Counted from the stretch's first letter, positions 34,051 to 44,064 are shown. The stretch is 64,000 bases of DNA from Aliamphritea ceti (GCF_024347215.1 NZ_AP025282.1:1860001-1924000), one strand, 5' to 3'. Notes: generated by a model from the letters alone, not told the origin. Numbers and translations: made by a program.

Positions 34051-35145
34051 ATGGCGCTGCCAAATGTCGATCCTTCTATTTACGACGCTCAGTTAAGCGA
34101 AAAGCAGGCGCAGATTGTGCAGCAATTTGCTGAGTTTACGCTGCCTGATATTGAGGTGTTCGAATCGGAGCGTACCGCATACCGCCAGCGGGCAGAGTTT
34201 CGTGTTTGGCATGAAGGTGATGACCTTTACTACGTGATGTTTACGCCGGGTAGCAAACGTGAGCATCAGCAGCTGACCAGTTGTCCTATGGTGTCTGAAC
34301 GTATTCAGGCGGTGATGTTTGAACTGCTGGATTCAATTCGTTCGAATGAACTGCTGCGCCGGCGTCTGTTTCAGGTAGATTTCCTCAGTACGCTTAGCGG
34401 TGAGCTGGTGGTCAGTATGCTGTACCACAAAGCTTTAGATGAAAGTTGGCTGGAAGAAGCGGCGTTCTTACGTGAGAAATTTAACATTAACCTGATTGGC
34501 CGGAGCCGCAAAACCAAGCTGGTGCTGGGTGATGACTTCGCTGTTGAAAAGATGCAGGTGAATGACCGTGAGTTGCTATACAAACAGGTAGAAAACAGTT
34601 TTACGCAGCCGAATGCCGGTGTCTGTCAGCATATGCTGGAATGGGCTGTAGACATTACTAAGGATGCCGGCGGTGACCTGGTAGAACTGTACTGTGGTAA
34701 CGGCAACTTTACTTTGGCGCTGGCGCAAAACTTCCGTTCGGTGGTTGCGACAGAAATTGCTAAAGTATCTGTGCGGGCGGCTGAGTATAATATCGACGTG
34801 AATAAGATCGATAATGTTCAGGTGCTGCGTATGTCCAGCGAAGAGTTTTCTCAGGCGTTGCAGGGTGTGCGGGAATTTCGTCGTTTGAAGGAAAAGAATA
34901 TCGATCTGAACAGTTTTAATTTCAGTACAGTGCTGGTAGACCCGCCGCGCAGTGGCCTGGACGATGAAACTGTTAAGCAGGTTACAGCGTATGACAACAT
35001 TGTTTATGTTTCCTGTAATCCGGATACGCTGGTTGATAACCTTCGCGAACTGACTAAAACGCACCGTATCGAACGGTTCGCCATTTTTGATCAGTTCCCT
35101 TATACCCATCACCTTGAGTGTGGTGTATATCTGACCCGTATCTGA
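34051..35145 (+). CDS. trmA: tRNA (uracil-5-)-methyltransferase TrmA
   Basis: Makes 5-methyluridine at tRNA position 54. The 364-residue protein lacks the TRAM domain, as TrmA does. SAM binding is at ELYCGNGNFTLALAQ. The catalytic Cys is in YVSCNP, and the preceding motif is VDPPRSGLDD. ATG 34051 (MALPNVDPS) is chosen over the upstream extension beginning at 33952. A terminator follows directly. Confidence 0.95.
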   Translation: MALPNVDPSIYDAQLSEKQAQIVQQFAEFTLPDIEVFESERTAYRQRAEFRVWHEGDDLYYVMFTPGSKREHQQLTSCPMVSERIQAVMFELLDSIRSNELLRRRLFQVDFLSTLSGELVVSMLYHKALDESWLEEAAFLREKFNINLIGRSRKTKLVLGDDFAVEKMQVNDRELLYKQVENSFTQPNAGVCQHMLEWAVDITKDAGGDLVELYCGNGNFTLALAQNFRSVVATEIAKVSVRAAEYNIDVNKIDNVQVLRMSSEEFSQALQGVREFRRLKEKNIDLNSFNFSTVLVDPPRSGLDDETVKQVTAYDNIVYVSCNPDTLVDNLRELTKTHRIERFAIFDQFPYTHHLECGVYLTRI

Positions 35146-35159
35146 TTCGTCTGTATTTT

Positions 35160-35190
35160 AAAAATGCCGCTATTAGCGGCATTTTTTTTG
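35160..35190 (+). terminator. Rho-independent terminator after trmA
   Basis: AAAATGCCGCTA/TAGCGGCATTTT stem with a TTTTTTTT tail. Confidence 0.9.
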
Positions 35191-35227
35191 CCTGTTTATT
35201 AGTTTTCATAAATTCTTTCTTGCCTAA

Positions 35228-35275
35228 TTAAACAGTGTTTACTAAACTCCTCACAAGTTAATTGAACAGTGTTTA
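35228..35275. promoter_or_regulatory. Twin palindromic operators upstream of the TetR gene
   Basis: TTAAACAGTGTTTA (35228-35241) and TTGAACAGTGTTTA (35262-35275) share an AACAGTGTT palindromic core. They are 34 bp apart and lie 22-69 bp before the start of the TetR regulator. They are probably its own operators and would control the downstream lipid gene too. Confidence 0.7.
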
Positions 35276-35296
35276 ATAAGAGTCAGGAATTTAATT

Positions 35297-35899
35297 ATGG
35301 CCCGACGTAATGATCATACCCGTGAAGAGCTGCATGAGATGGCGTTGGCAGCTGCACAGGTATTACTGGATGAGCAGGGTGTTACTGCTCTCAGTACCCG
35401 TAAAGTTGCTGCTGCCATTGGTTATTCAGTAGGTAGCCTGTATCAGCTTTTTAATAATCTTGATGATCTGTGCTGGCAACTGAATGCCCGGACTCTGGCG
35501 CAATTTCAGGGGGAGCTGAGTGCTATTCCGGAAGGAGAACCCCGTGAGATTATTCTTGGATATGGCCGGGCTTATCTGGAGTTTGCCCATAAGTGGCCAC
35601 ATCGCTGGCATTTGCTGTTTGAGCATAAGAGTCAGGCCAGCGATATTCCTGATGCTTTGCAGGGGAAAATCTCCGGCATGTTTGAGTATCTGGAAGCGGC
35701 ACTGGCGCAACAGTTTCCGCAAGCGAATGCGGAAAGCTTGCAGCGCTCTGCGCGAACACTTTGGGCGGCGGTACACGGCATTGCTGTACTGGCGTCTCTG
35801 GACAAACTTTTTCTTAATCAGCCGGCACTGGAACAGCAAATGTTAAATGAAGTGATTGGCCGTTATCTGAGCGGTTGGCAACAGGAGAATATGGTATGA
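35297..35899 (+). CDS. TetR-family regulator of the aas gene
   Basis: A 200-residue TetR protein. The N-terminal helix-turn-helix is visible (ALSTRKVAAAIGYSVGSLYQLFNNLDDL, in two motifs), followed by an all-helical ligand domain including a WHG-like stretch (LWAAVHGIAVL). It overlaps the next gene by 4 nt (ATGA), so it most likely senses a fatty-acid or lysolipid signal and controls phospholipid repair. The ligand is an inference from the partner gene. Confidence 0.85.
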   Translation: MARRNDHTREELHEMALAAAQVLLDEQGVTALSTRKVAAAIGYSVGSLYQLFNNLDDLCWQLNARTLAQFQGELSAIPEGEPREIILGYGRAYLEFAHKWPHRWHLLFEHKSQASDIPDALQGKISGMFEYLEAALAQQFPQANAESLQRSARTLWAAVHGIAVLASLDKLFLNQPALEQQMLNEVIGRYLSGWQQENMV

Positions 35900-38800
35900 A
35901 AGCGTTACTTAGCATTCGTGGCTTTCTGGCGTTTATCAGCGTGGCATTCATAAATGCGTTTGTTGATCTTGGCCATAAGATTATTATTCAGAATACCCTG
36001 TTCAAGAGCTACGACGGTGATATTCAGATTATTCTGACGGCGGTGATCAATGGTTTGATCTTGCTGCCTTTTATCATGCTCTTTACGCCATCAGGCTTCG
36101 TGTCTGACAAGTATCCTAAACATAAGGTCATGAAGTTTTCTGCGCTGGCTGCTGTGGCAATTACCTTGCTGATCACGCTCAGTTATTACCAGGGTTGGTT
36201 TATGGCCGCCTTTGGTTTGACGTTCGTGCTGGCTCTTCAGAGTGCATTTTACTCGCCATCTAAATATGGCTATATCAAAGAGCTGGTGGGCGTCGACAAT
36301 ATCAGCGAGGGTAACGGTTGGGTTCAGGCCGTGACTATGGTGGCGATTCTTTCCGGCATAGTTGTGTTCTCACTGTTATATGAAACCAGGGTAGCTGAAT
36401 TATTACTAATTACTCCTGAGTTAAGTCTTACTTCTATAGCGCCGCTGGGCTGGTTGCTGGTGGCCGGTTCCCTGATTGAGCTAGTACTGGCGTTACGTTT
36501 ACCAGCTACCCGACCGCTTGATCAGGAAACCAAATTTGACTGGTCTGCATACCGTACCGGTAAGACGCTGATGAGTAATCTGGGCCTGATTTATCGTAGC
36601 CGTACAATTTGGCTTTCAATAATCGGGATTGGTATTTTCTGGTCGATTTGTCAGATGATGCTGGCGGTATTTCCAGCTTTTGCCGAAGACCGTTTAGGAC
36701 AAACTAATACCTTTATTATTCAGGGCACAATGGCAATGTCCGGTATTGGCATCATGGTAGGTGCAATGCTGGCAGGGCGTTTATCCAGTCATTACATTAA
36801 TACCGGTTTGATCCCGTTGGGCGCAGCTGGCGTTACTCTTGGACTGTTTTTCCTACCGCAGCTGGATTCTATGACGGCTCAGGCGGCTGCTTTCTTTCTG
36901 ATCGGTGTAAGCGGCTCGTTACTGAATGTACCTCTGAATGCCTTAGTACAGTTCCATGCCAGTGCTGAAGATACCGGTAAAGTACTGGCGGGTAATAACT
37001 TCATTCAGAATTTGATGATGCTTAGCTTTTTAGCGCTGACGGCTATGTTTGCATACTTCAGCCTGGATGCTATCTGGCTGATGTGGCTGCTGGTTGTTCT
37101 TGCTTTAGGTGGAGCGGTGTTTGCGATATGTACTTTGCCGGAAGCACTGATTCGGGTTATTGCCGCAATCCTGATGCGTCGTAAGTACAACCTGAAAGTA
37201 TTAGGTTTTGAAAACCTGCCACGTTCCGGCACAGGTGTACTGATGCTGGGTAACCATATTAGTTGGCTGGACTGGGCGATGATCCAGATGGCCTGCCCGC
37301 GTCATATACATTTTGTGATGGAAAAGGCGATTTATGAGCGCTGGTATCTGAAGTGGTTCATGTCGCTGTACAAAGTAGTGCCAATTTCTGCGGGCAGTAA
37401 CCGTACCGCGCTGAACAAAGTACGTGACCTTTTGAATGACGGCCAGGTGGTATGTCTGTTCCCGGAAGGTGCGATTAGCCATACAGGTCAGATCGGTGAG
37501 TTTAAGCGCGGCTTCGAAAAAGCCTGTGAAGATGCTCAGGGCGTGATTCTGCCGTTCTATCTGCGTGGTTTGTGGGGAAGCCGTTTTTCACGCTCTACCG
37601 ATAAAATGAAGAGCCTGCGAAGTACTGGCATGAAGCGCGATGTTATTGTTGCTTACGGTAAGCCGCTGCCGATTGAAAGTACTGCTATTACTGTGAAGAA
37701 GAAAGTAGCTGAACTGTCTATCCATGCATGGGATGAGCATACCAATGGCTTTGAAGCGTTACCGCAAAGTTTTATCCGGACAGCAAAGCAGAGCATGTCG
37801 GATATGGCGATTGCAGATGTACAGGGTGAGCCACTGAGCTACCGTCGTCTGTTAACTGCCTGTACTATTTTTAGCCGCCGTCTGAGCAGTGCTGAAGGAC
37901 AGCGCTTAGCAATTCTGATGCCTACGTCCAGTGCCGGTGCGATTGCTAATATGGCGGCACTGTTTGCCGGTAAAACACTGGTCAATCTTAACTTCACTGC
38001 CTCCCAGCAAGCGCTGTTATCTGCTATGGAGCAGGCTGAGGTAAAGACTATTCTCACTGCGCATAAGTTCATCACTAAGTTGAACGCACGGGGAATTGAT
38101 ACAGCGCCACTGTTAGCTGGTAAAAATGTAATTTACATGGAAGATGTTAAGGCGGGTGTATCTAAAGCAGAAGGCTTGCTGACAATGCTGATGGTTAGTG
38201 CTATGCCCAGTGGTATTCTGAGCCGCTGGTATGGTCGTCACAGTCACTTGCATGATACGGCAGCTATTTTGTTCTCTTCCGGCAGTGAAGGCGCCCCGAA
38301 AGGTGTAATGCTGAGTCACCGTAATATTCTGGCTAACCTTAAACAAATTGCAGATGTACTGAACGTTCGGGATGACGATTGCATCATGGCGACACTGCCG
38401 TTATTCCATGCGTTTGGTTTAACAGTGACCTGCTTCATGCCGCTGATGGAAGGTATTCCGGTGGTGTGTCATCCGGATCCGACCGATGCACAGAACATTG
38501 GTAAAGGCGTTGCCCGTTACAAGGCAACCATGATGTGCGCAACCTCTACTTTCCTGCGTTTGTATATGCGTAATAAGCGTTTGCATCCCCTGATGTTCAG
38601 CAGTCTGCGTATTGCTGTAGCCGGTGCTGAACGCTTAGATCCAAAAATTCAGCAGGACTTTGAACAACGCTTTAAGGTGCCGATTGTAGAAGGTTATGGC
38701 TGTACGGAAACAACCCCGGTTGCCGGTGTGAATTTACCTGATCATTTATCTACTGAAGGTTGGTTTGTTCAGGAGGGTACCCGTGCCGGTACTGTAGGTC

Positions 38801-39366
38801 TGGCATTGCCGGGTTCTACTTTCCGTATCGTTGATCCGGTGAGTCTGGATGAATTACCAACCGGTGATGAAGGGCTTATTCTGATTGGTGGCACACAGAT
38901 TATGCAGGGGTATCTGGATAATCCGGAGAAGACTGCTGATGTGGTCGTCGAAATGGATGGTTTACGTTGGTACAAGAGTGGAGATAAAGGCCGGGTTGAT
39001 GAAGACGGTTTCCTGACAATCGTTGACCGGTATTCGCGCTTTGCCAAGCTGGGTGGCGAGATGGTTAGTCTGGGGGCTGTTGAAGCTGAGATTCGTACGC
39101 TTATTCAGCGAGATGGTCTGCATGATGACTTGCGGTTGGTGGCGGTGAATTTACCGGACGAGAAGAAAGGCGAGAAGGTTGTCTTACTAACTGAAGCGGT
39201 GACAGATATGGCACCTGATCAGATGCGTAGCTATCTGGTTGATGCCGGATTACAGCCGCTGATGTTACCTGCGAAGATATTTACGGTGGATGAGTTACCG
39301 ATTTTAGGTAGCGGTAAAACTGATTATCCTGCAGCTAAACTGCTGGCCGAAGCAGCTCTTGGTTAA
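35896..39366 (+). CDS. aas: LplT-Aas fusion: lysophospholipid transporter / acyltransferase / acyl-ACP synthetase
   Basis: A 1,156-residue three-part protein that imports and re-acylates lysophospholipids. Residues about 1-420 are an MFS transporter like LplT. About 430-640 are a PlsC acyltransferase with the HX4D motif (NHISWLDW) and FPEGAIS. About 660-1150 are an AMP-forming acyl-ligase with ILFSSGSEGAPKGVMLSH, GYGCTETTP and KSGDKGRVDEDGF. In E. coli LplT and Aas are separate neighbours; the fusion is known in other bacteria. ATG 35896 overlaps the TetR stop. Confidence 0.93.
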   Translation: MKALLSIRGFLAFISVAFINAFVDLGHKIIIQNTLFKSYDGDIQIILTAVINGLILLPFIMLFTPSGFVSDKYPKHKVMKFSALAAVAITLLITLSYYQGWFMAAFGLTFVLALQSAFYSPSKYGYIKELVGVDNISEGNGWVQAVTMVAILSGIVVFSLLYETRVAELLLITPELSLTSIAPLGWLLVAGSLIELVLALRLPATRPLDQETKFDWSAYRTGKTLMSNLGLIYRSRTIWLSIIGIGIFWSICQMMLAVFPAFAEDRLGQTNTFIIQGTMAMSGIGIMVGAMLAGRLSSHYINTGLIPLGAAGVTLGLFFLPQLDSMTAQAAAFFLIGVSGSLLNVPLNALVQFHASAEDTGKVLAGNNFIQNLMMLSFLALTAMFAYFSLDAIWLMWLLVVLALGGAVFAICTLPEALIRVIAAILMRRKYNLKVLGFENLPRSGTGVLMLGNHISWLDWAMIQMACPRHIHFVMEKAIYERWYLKWFMSLYKVVPISAGSNRTALNKVRDLLNDGQVVCLFPEGAISHTGQIGEFKRGFEKACEDAQGVILPFYLRGLWGSRFSRSTDKMKSLRSTGMKRDVIVAYGKPLPIESTAITVKKKVAELSIHAWDEHTNGFEALPQSFIRTAKQSMSDMAIADVQGEPLSYRRLLTACTIFSRRLSSAEGQRLAILMPTSSAGAIANMAALFAGKTLVNLNFTASQQALLSAMEQAEVKTILTAHKFITKLNARGIDTAPLLAGKNVIYMEDVKAGVSKAEGLLTMLMVSAMPSGILSRWYGRHSHLHDTAAILFSSGSEGAPKGVMLSHRNILANLKQIADVLNVRDDDCIMATLPLFHAFGLTVTCFMPLMEGIPVVCHPDPTDAQNIGKGVARYKATMMCATSTFLRLYMRNKRLHPLMFSSLRIAVAGAERLDPKIQQDFEQRFKVPIVEGYGCTETTPVAGVNLPDHLSTEGWFVQEGTRAGTVGLALPGSTFRIVDPVSLDELPTGDEGLILIGGTQIMQGYLDNPEKTADVVVEMDGLRWYKSGDKGRVDEDGFLTIVDRYSRFAKLGGEMVSLGAVEAEIRTLIQRDGLHDDLRLVAVNLPDEKKGEKVVLLTEAVTDMAPDQMRSYLVDAGLQPLMLPAKIFTVDELPILGSGKTDYPAAKLLAEAALG

Positions 39367-39490
39367 CTACTTAACTGACCCAATTGTTGATCTTTGTTCA
39401 GGCAAGGTACGGAGGAATCATTAATAATAAAGATGATTCCTCCGGTATATAGCTGGTGGAACTGGACAGAGCAGGACAGGGATAAGCGAT

Positions 39491-39892
39491 ATGCATAGGG
39501 TACACGGAACCATCCGTTTAAGTGTTGAAGGCAGAATCCTGACCATTGAAGGTCGGGGCCCGTGGAATATTGAATCAATAGATCTGAGTGTTGATTCTAT
39601 TGGCGATGATTTGCGGGCGTTATATGGTGCCCCCTGGGGTGCGTTGGTTCTAGTTGAAGGTGATTCTATTTTGGTGCCGGATGCTGAAGCCCGGTTGATT
39701 GATGTTGTTAGAGAAGACCGGCATAAAGGTCGCCTCGCTACCGCGTTGGTATTAGGTGAGTGTTCAGTGCCAGGCCTGGTTACTCAGCATCTGGAAAATG
39801 TGTATACCTCCGCAGGAGATTCTTTTCGGGTATTCAGTGATGCTGAAACAGCCCGTTGCTGGCTTAACACGCAGATTGCGGCCGTTGGCTGA
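39491..39892 (+). CDS. Hypothetical STAS-like protein
   Basis: A 133-residue protein with an alternating beta-alpha pattern (GTIRLSVEGRILTIEGRGPWN, ALVLVEGDSILV, ATALVLGE) that resembles STAS or SpoIIAA-like domains. No known motif confirms this. It ends two bases from the converging glycosyltransferase stop. Function unknown. Confidence 0.55.
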   Translation: MHRVHGTIRLSVEGRILTIEGRGPWNIESIDLSVDSIGDDLRALYGAPWGALVLVEGDSILVPDAEARLIDVVREDRHKGRLATALVLGECSVPGLVTQHLENVYTSAGDSFRVFSDAETARCWLNTQIAAVG

Positions 39893-39893
39893 G

Positions 39894-40928
39894 TTACAGG
39901 TCCGTCTGTTCCATTTCAGACCATAGCTGCTTACATAATGACTCAACGGGCGTCTGGCAATTACCGGCAATCCATTCTGCCAGTGCCGTCGCCACATCGG
40001 GATATTTAATTGCCTGTGGCGCCGGTTTCGACAGCCATGCCTGAAAGCCTTCAACCGTTAAATCTTCGAAACAGTCTGCCAGCTGCAAGTGCTCGAGCAC
40101 TGCAGCATTTGAACGTTGTTCTGGCTGGCCGGTAAGCGGCTTGGTTAATAGTTTCTTTCCTGACTGTAATACTTCACTTGCCAGACCAAAGCCGCTGTTC
40201 GCGATCACGCCAGCGCTGCTTTGCATGTCCGCCGGAAAATCCTCTCTTGAGAATGGACACAGTTTAATATGGCCGATTTGCTTAGTTTGCTTGATATCGC
40301 AGTATACAAAGAAGCGATAGTTATTCAGCGGTTCCAGCCATTTAATGATTTGGTCCAGTGATTCAAACGGCAGATAAACAAGAATTTTATCTGCTTCAAG
40401 GTTTTTATTTACCGGTTGACTGTTGATCATTGGTGGCAGAATAGGTGCGTTGAAATGATTCCAGTGTAAGCCTATTGGTACACTGGCAGGCGCAAACAGG
40501 CGGGTTCCCGGAAGCATAGCGTATTTTATATTCGGGCCCGGTAAGTCGTAATTAAAAGCATATTGGTGGGCGATACCTATACAGGTTTTTCCCTGCAGCC
40601 AGGCGGCCCAGGCACTTATCGGTTCAAAGTCACTGATTATCAGATCATACTGGCTGAGATCCAGCTGTCGGATGTCACGAAAAAGCTCAGTCAGGCTGTT
40701 GTTAAAGCAGGTTTTGAGCTTGTTTACCTGCCCCTGTTCGACGATGAAGGTCAGTCCACGTCTTACCTGATAATTACCGAAGGGCTCCATATCGAATAGC
40801 TTATTGGCAGGCCTGCCAGTGAACAGATAATCCACTACTATGCCTTGTTGCGCCAGTTTGGGTGCCAGTACCCGGGCACGGGTTATATGGCCATTACCGG
40901 TTGCCTGAACGCCATAGAGTATTTTCAT
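39894..40928 (-). CDS. Glycosyltransferase of the MJ1255/VC2487 family
   Basis: A 344-residue GT-B-type protein. The N-terminal MKILYGVQATGNGHITRARVLA and a C-terminal nucleotide-sugar region (GVIANSGFGLASEVLQSGKKLLTKPLTGQPEQ) match this poorly characterised family. The acceptor is unknown. It lies 27 bp downstream of a PAP2 phosphatase gene on the same strand, suggesting a shared job in envelope lipid glycosylation. Confidence 0.8.
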   Translation of the reverse strand: MKILYGVQATGNGHITRARVLAPKLAQQGIVVDYLFTGRPANKLFDMEPFGNYQVRRGLTFIVEQGQVNKLKTCFNNSLTELFRDIRQLDLSQYDLIISDFEPISAWAAWLQGKTCIGIAHQYAFNYDLPGPNIKYAMLPGTRLFAPASVPIGLHWNHFNAPILPPMINSQPVNKNLEADKILVYLPFESLDQIIKWLEPLNNYRFFVYCDIKQTKQIGHIKLCPFSREDFPADMQSSAGVIANSGFGLASEVLQSGKKLLTKPLTGQPEQRSNAAVLEHLQLADCFEDLTVEGFQAWLSKPAPQAIKYPDVATALAEWIAGNCQTPVESLCKQLWSEMEQTDL

Positions 40929-40955
40929 ACTTTTTATCCTGTCTCCGCATATTCT

Positions 40956-41480
40956 TTATAGAACAAAGTAGAGGTTGTAGCCCAGAGCAGCACTGCCTGT
41001 GCCTAATACTGCGCCGGCGAGAATGTCGGTTGGATAATGTACACCGAGCAATACCCGGGACAGGCCGATCAGTCCTGCGATTATTAAGGCTGTTTCAGAC
41101 AAGCTTGGATAATAAAGGCTCAGCATGCTGGCAAATGCGAAAGCTGCAGCGGCGTGCCCTGAAGGAAAGCTAAACTGGTCTGCCGGTTTAATAGCTGGCG
41201 TCACGCCGTTGAGGTGATCACAGGGACGGTTGCGTTTGATCAGCTGTTTAAGGAGCAGATAAAGCGGAACTTCAATACTGAAGGTGAGCAGGCTGGCCTG
41301 AAAAAACTCGCTGCCGTCGACAGGTTCTAACCAGAAGAGTATTAAGCCGAATAACAGGTAAGCTATGCCGTCACCCAGCCGGGATATCCAGCGGCTGAAT
41401 ACTGCCATATGTGGTAGTTCATAGCAGTTATAGATGCGGAGGTAGAGTTGGGTATCTAATAGCTGCAGGCGCTGAAACAT
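40956..41480 (-). CDS. PAP2-family membrane phosphatase
   Basis: A 174-residue membrane protein of the phosphatidic-acid phosphatase 2 family. The three-part active site is visible: KRNRPCDH, PSGHAAAA and SRVLLGVHYPTD. About five hydrophobic helices are present. Likely substrates are phosphatidate or an isoprenyl diphosphate. It is paired with the glycosyltransferase downstream. Confidence 0.88.
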   Translation of the reverse strand: MFQRLQLLDTQLYLRIYNCYELPHMAVFSRWISRLGDGIAYLLFGLILFWLEPVDGSEFFQASLLTFSIEVPLYLLLKQLIKRNRPCDHLNGVTPAIKPADQFSFPSGHAAAAFAFASMLSLYYPSLSETALIIAGLIGLSRVLLGVHYPTDILAGAVLGTGSAALGYNLYFVL

Positions 41481-41642
41481 ATAATCGTCTCACTCTGAGA
41501 TTCAATATATGCATTGTTAAAGTGGTGAGTGACAGAGAAATGAACAGTAAATGACAGTTAAGTTAAGCCGGGTGTGACAGGTACTTTATTGGTGAGGGCA
41601 GATGCTGCAGATCCGCAAGCGGATCTGCACGAAGAGCAAATT

Positions 41643-42557
41643 CTATGGACGTACGGCTTCGCCACCAAATGCTTCCAGTAACATTGGAATCAGGCGGGTC
41701 AGTTCCAGTGACATAGAAACGAATTCTGCATCAAAACGTTCCATAGCTTCGTCCGGGCTGTCCTGGTCAAGCTTCTCTTTCAGGGAGTCAGAAAGCTTCA
41801 GGCGCTTCAGGCACAGGTCGTCCTGAATGATGAAGTTAAGACTTTCCTGCCAGTCGACAGCCAGCTTGGAGATGCGCTTGCCGGCTTCCAGGTGCTGGCG
41901 AATTTCATCGCTCTCAAGGTCCTGACCTTTACAACGGATTACGCCGTTTTCAACACTGGTATCCCGTAGTTCACATTCATCCATAATAACAAAGTCATGT
42001 GGACGGGTATCTGCGCTTTCCAGCCACTGAGACATAATAGCGGATGGTGAATGGTTAACGTCGGGCAGTACGACTGGCAGTGATCCCAGTTCGGTACGCA
42101 GGTGACTAAGCAGTTCTTCTGCGCGTTTATGGCTGCTGGCGTCAACAATGAGTAAGCCATGCTGAGGCGCTATCAGCGCATGAGTTGTCTGGTACTTGCT
42201 GAAAGCACGGGGTAGAAGATCAATGACGATTTCATCTTTAAGCTGGTCACGTTCTTTGCGGTAAACTTTACGTGCCTGTTCGTGCTCGATGATTTTAACT
42301 TTAGCTTCCAGCTTCTGCTTGATTACTGATGATGGCAGCATTTTTTCTTCTTTCTGTGCCGCAATCAACATAAAGCCCTGGCCGGAATGCACCAGCATGT
42401 CTGACATGCCGTTGCTTGGGCTAACCCAGCCAAAACGGCTCAGTTCCTGGCTGCCACATGGAGTGAAGGCTTTGTCTTCCAGCTTAGCTTCCAGTGCTTC
42501 TGCAGTGTGATCGAAAGATTGAGAGAACCGATAGAAAATTGCGTTTTTAAACCACAT
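41643..42557 (-). CDS. rdgC: Recombination-associated protein RdgC
   Basis: A 304-residue ring-forming DNA-binding protein that modulates RecA. The start MWFKNAIFYRFSQ at 42557 is the conserved RdgC N-terminus, so the longer open frame to 42620 is rejected. Other family parts are FTPCGSQELSRFGWVSP, LLPRAFSKYQ and MDECELRD. Length matches E. coli RdgC (303). Confidence 0.95.
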   Translation of the reverse strand: MWFKNAIFYRFSQSFDHTAEALEAKLEDKAFTPCGSQELSRFGWVSPSNGMSDMLVHSGQGFMLIAAQKEEKMLPSSVIKQKLEAKVKIIEHEQARKVYRKERDQLKDEIVIDLLPRAFSKYQTTHALIAPQHGLLIVDASSHKRAEELLSHLRTELGSLPVVLPDVNHSPSAIMSQWLESADTRPHDFVIMDECELRDTSVENGVIRCKGQDLESDEIRQHLEAGKRISKLAVDWQESLNFIIQDDLCLKRLKLSDSLKEKLDQDSPDEAMERFDAEFVSMSLELTRLIPMLLEAFGGEAVRP

Positions 42558-42595
42558 AGCGTGCCTTGATCCCTGAAACTGTAAATCGATAAAAA

Positions 42596-42628
42596 GCCCC
42601 CTTTGCCTGAGATGAGACAAAGGAGGCT
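42596..42628 (-). terminator. Terminator after the thioredoxin-like gene
   Basis: On the minus strand AGCCTCCTTTG pairs with CAAAGGGGGCT and TTTTT follows. It separates this gene from rdgC. Confidence 0.8.
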
Positions 42629-42666
42629 GATGAAGTCTGACAATACCGGCAGATGGCTTGCCGGAT

Positions 42667-43221
42667 TTATTTGGATGCTAGCAGCTTATAGCGTAATGCT
42701 TTGCGTGCTTTATTAACGGCACGGTCTACATAGAATCCATACAGGTCGATGGTGTTGATACCAACCATTTTGTCGGTCAGCACCTTACCGTCATTAGGGT
42801 CAACAAACAACAGGGTGGGGGTAAATGCTGAGTTGTATCGGTTAGCAAATACAGTGGCGTCTACCCGGTTGCCGTTGAAGTCGATAATGGTGTTGCTGTC
42901 ATCAAAAATGGTCAGCTTTCGGAACAGTAGCTTCTTATCATATTTGCCGCTGAGCTGCATCGGCATCAGAATTTCGCGAGTGATTAATTCACAGTACTGA
43001 CAGTTTGGCTGGCTGACCAGAATGAGGGCAAAGCGGTTGCCGGCAATCTGCGCGTCTTGCTGCAAATTGATCAGTTCAGGCAGCGCATCTTCTGATGATC
43101 GTGCATCATCAGGTTGGCTGATAGGCGATAGTGCCAGTTTCTGGGCAGGTTGAGCCCAGCTTAAATGGCTGATAAATACACTCACCAATAAGGTGATAAA
43201 CGGTAGCAGTCTCAGTTTCAT
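42667..43221 (-). CDS. Periplasmic thioredoxin-like protein (CxxC)
   Basis: A 184-residue protein with a signal peptide (cleavage near SWA-QPA) and a thioredoxin fold. The redox motif is CQYC (SQPNCQYCELI), and the cis-Pro strand is AFTPTLLFVD. It resembles SoxW/thioredoxin_2 proteins; the redox partner is unknown. Confidence 0.75.
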   Translation of the reverse strand: MKLRLLPFITLLVSVFISHLSWAQPAQKLALSPISQPDDARSSEDALPELINLQQDAQIAGNRFALILVSQPNCQYCELITREILMPMQLSGKYDKKLLFRKLTIFDDSNTIIDFNGNRVDATVFANRYNSAFTPTLLFVDPNDGKVLTDKMVGINTIDLYGFYVDRAVNKARKALRYKLLASK

Positions 43222-43521
43222 TTTTATTATTAACTCAAGGCTGTTTTGTCCATGCAGTAGTCTCTCGCATGGCTGATTCAGGCGCTCTGAATTGCTAAAT
43301 ATAAGCAGTAATTCTTCATAGGTGCGCCAACGACGTTGATCGATTGTAAGCGATTTTTGTGACAGTTTGCTACGTTTCTCAGCAGAATGGTGAGTATACT
43401 GGGATGGGCTTATCTAACTTATTGTTTTTTAAGAGTTGTTTAGTATTTTGGTGCAGAAATAAAACAGCCCTGTTAGTACAGGGCTGTAGTAGGTAGGCAA
43501 ATGTAGCCAGGTAAACTGGGT
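43222..43521. other. Intergenic stretch before the thioredoxin-like gene
   Basis: No gene is visible on either strand. It holds the apt terminator (43461-43487) and presumably the promoter of the thioredoxin-like gene. Confidence 0.6.
43461..43487 (-). terminator. Terminator after apt
   Basis: On the minus strand ACAGCCCTGT/ACAGGGCTGT with a short loop, followed by TTTTATTT. Confidence 0.85.
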
Positions 43522-44064
43522 TTATAAACCTTCGTAAGACATAAGGCTGAAAACCGGAATGCCGGCTTCCTGAATTTTACGTGAGCCTTGTAAGTCAGGC
43601 AGATTGATCAGGGTTGCAACTTCAGCAACGCTGGCGCCCAGCTCTTTAATAATAGTGCTGGCGGCCAGTACTGTTCCGCCGGTGGCAATCAGATCATCAA
43701 AGATAAGTACATTATCGCCTTTAGTGACGGCGTCGGCCTGCATTTCGACGGTGGCACTGCCGTATTCCAGTTTGTATTCCTGAGAAATAGTTGCACCCGG
43801 CAATTTGCCTTTCTTACGGACCAGCACCAGTGGGATATTCAACTGATAGGCCATGATTGATCCGATCAGAAAGCCGCGGGCGTCGATGCTGGCGATGTGG
43901 GTAATATCTGAATCAATATAACGCTGGATGAAAGCGTCGCTGATCATGCGTAACGCTTTAGGGTCTTTAAATAGTGGCGTGATATCGCGAAACATAATGC
44001 CTTCTTCCGGCCAGTCCGGAATCGTACGCATTACCGACTTTATATAACATTCATCAAAAGACAT
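43522..44064 (-). CDS. apt: Adenine phosphoribosyltransferase
   Basis: Salvages adenine to AMP with PRPP. The 180-residue protein has the PRPP-binding motif VLIFDDLIATGGT and the family N-terminal stretch IPDWPEEGIMFRDITPLF. Length is typical. Confidence 0.97.
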   Translation of the reverse strand: MSFDECYIKSVMRTIPDWPEEGIMFRDITPLFKDPKALRMISDAFIQRYIDSDITHIASIDARGFLIGSIMAYQLNIPLVLVRKKGKLPGATISQEYKLEYGSATVEMQADAVTKGDNVLIFDDLIATGGTVLAASTIIKELGASVAEVATLINLPDLQGSRKIQEAGIPVFSLMSYEGL

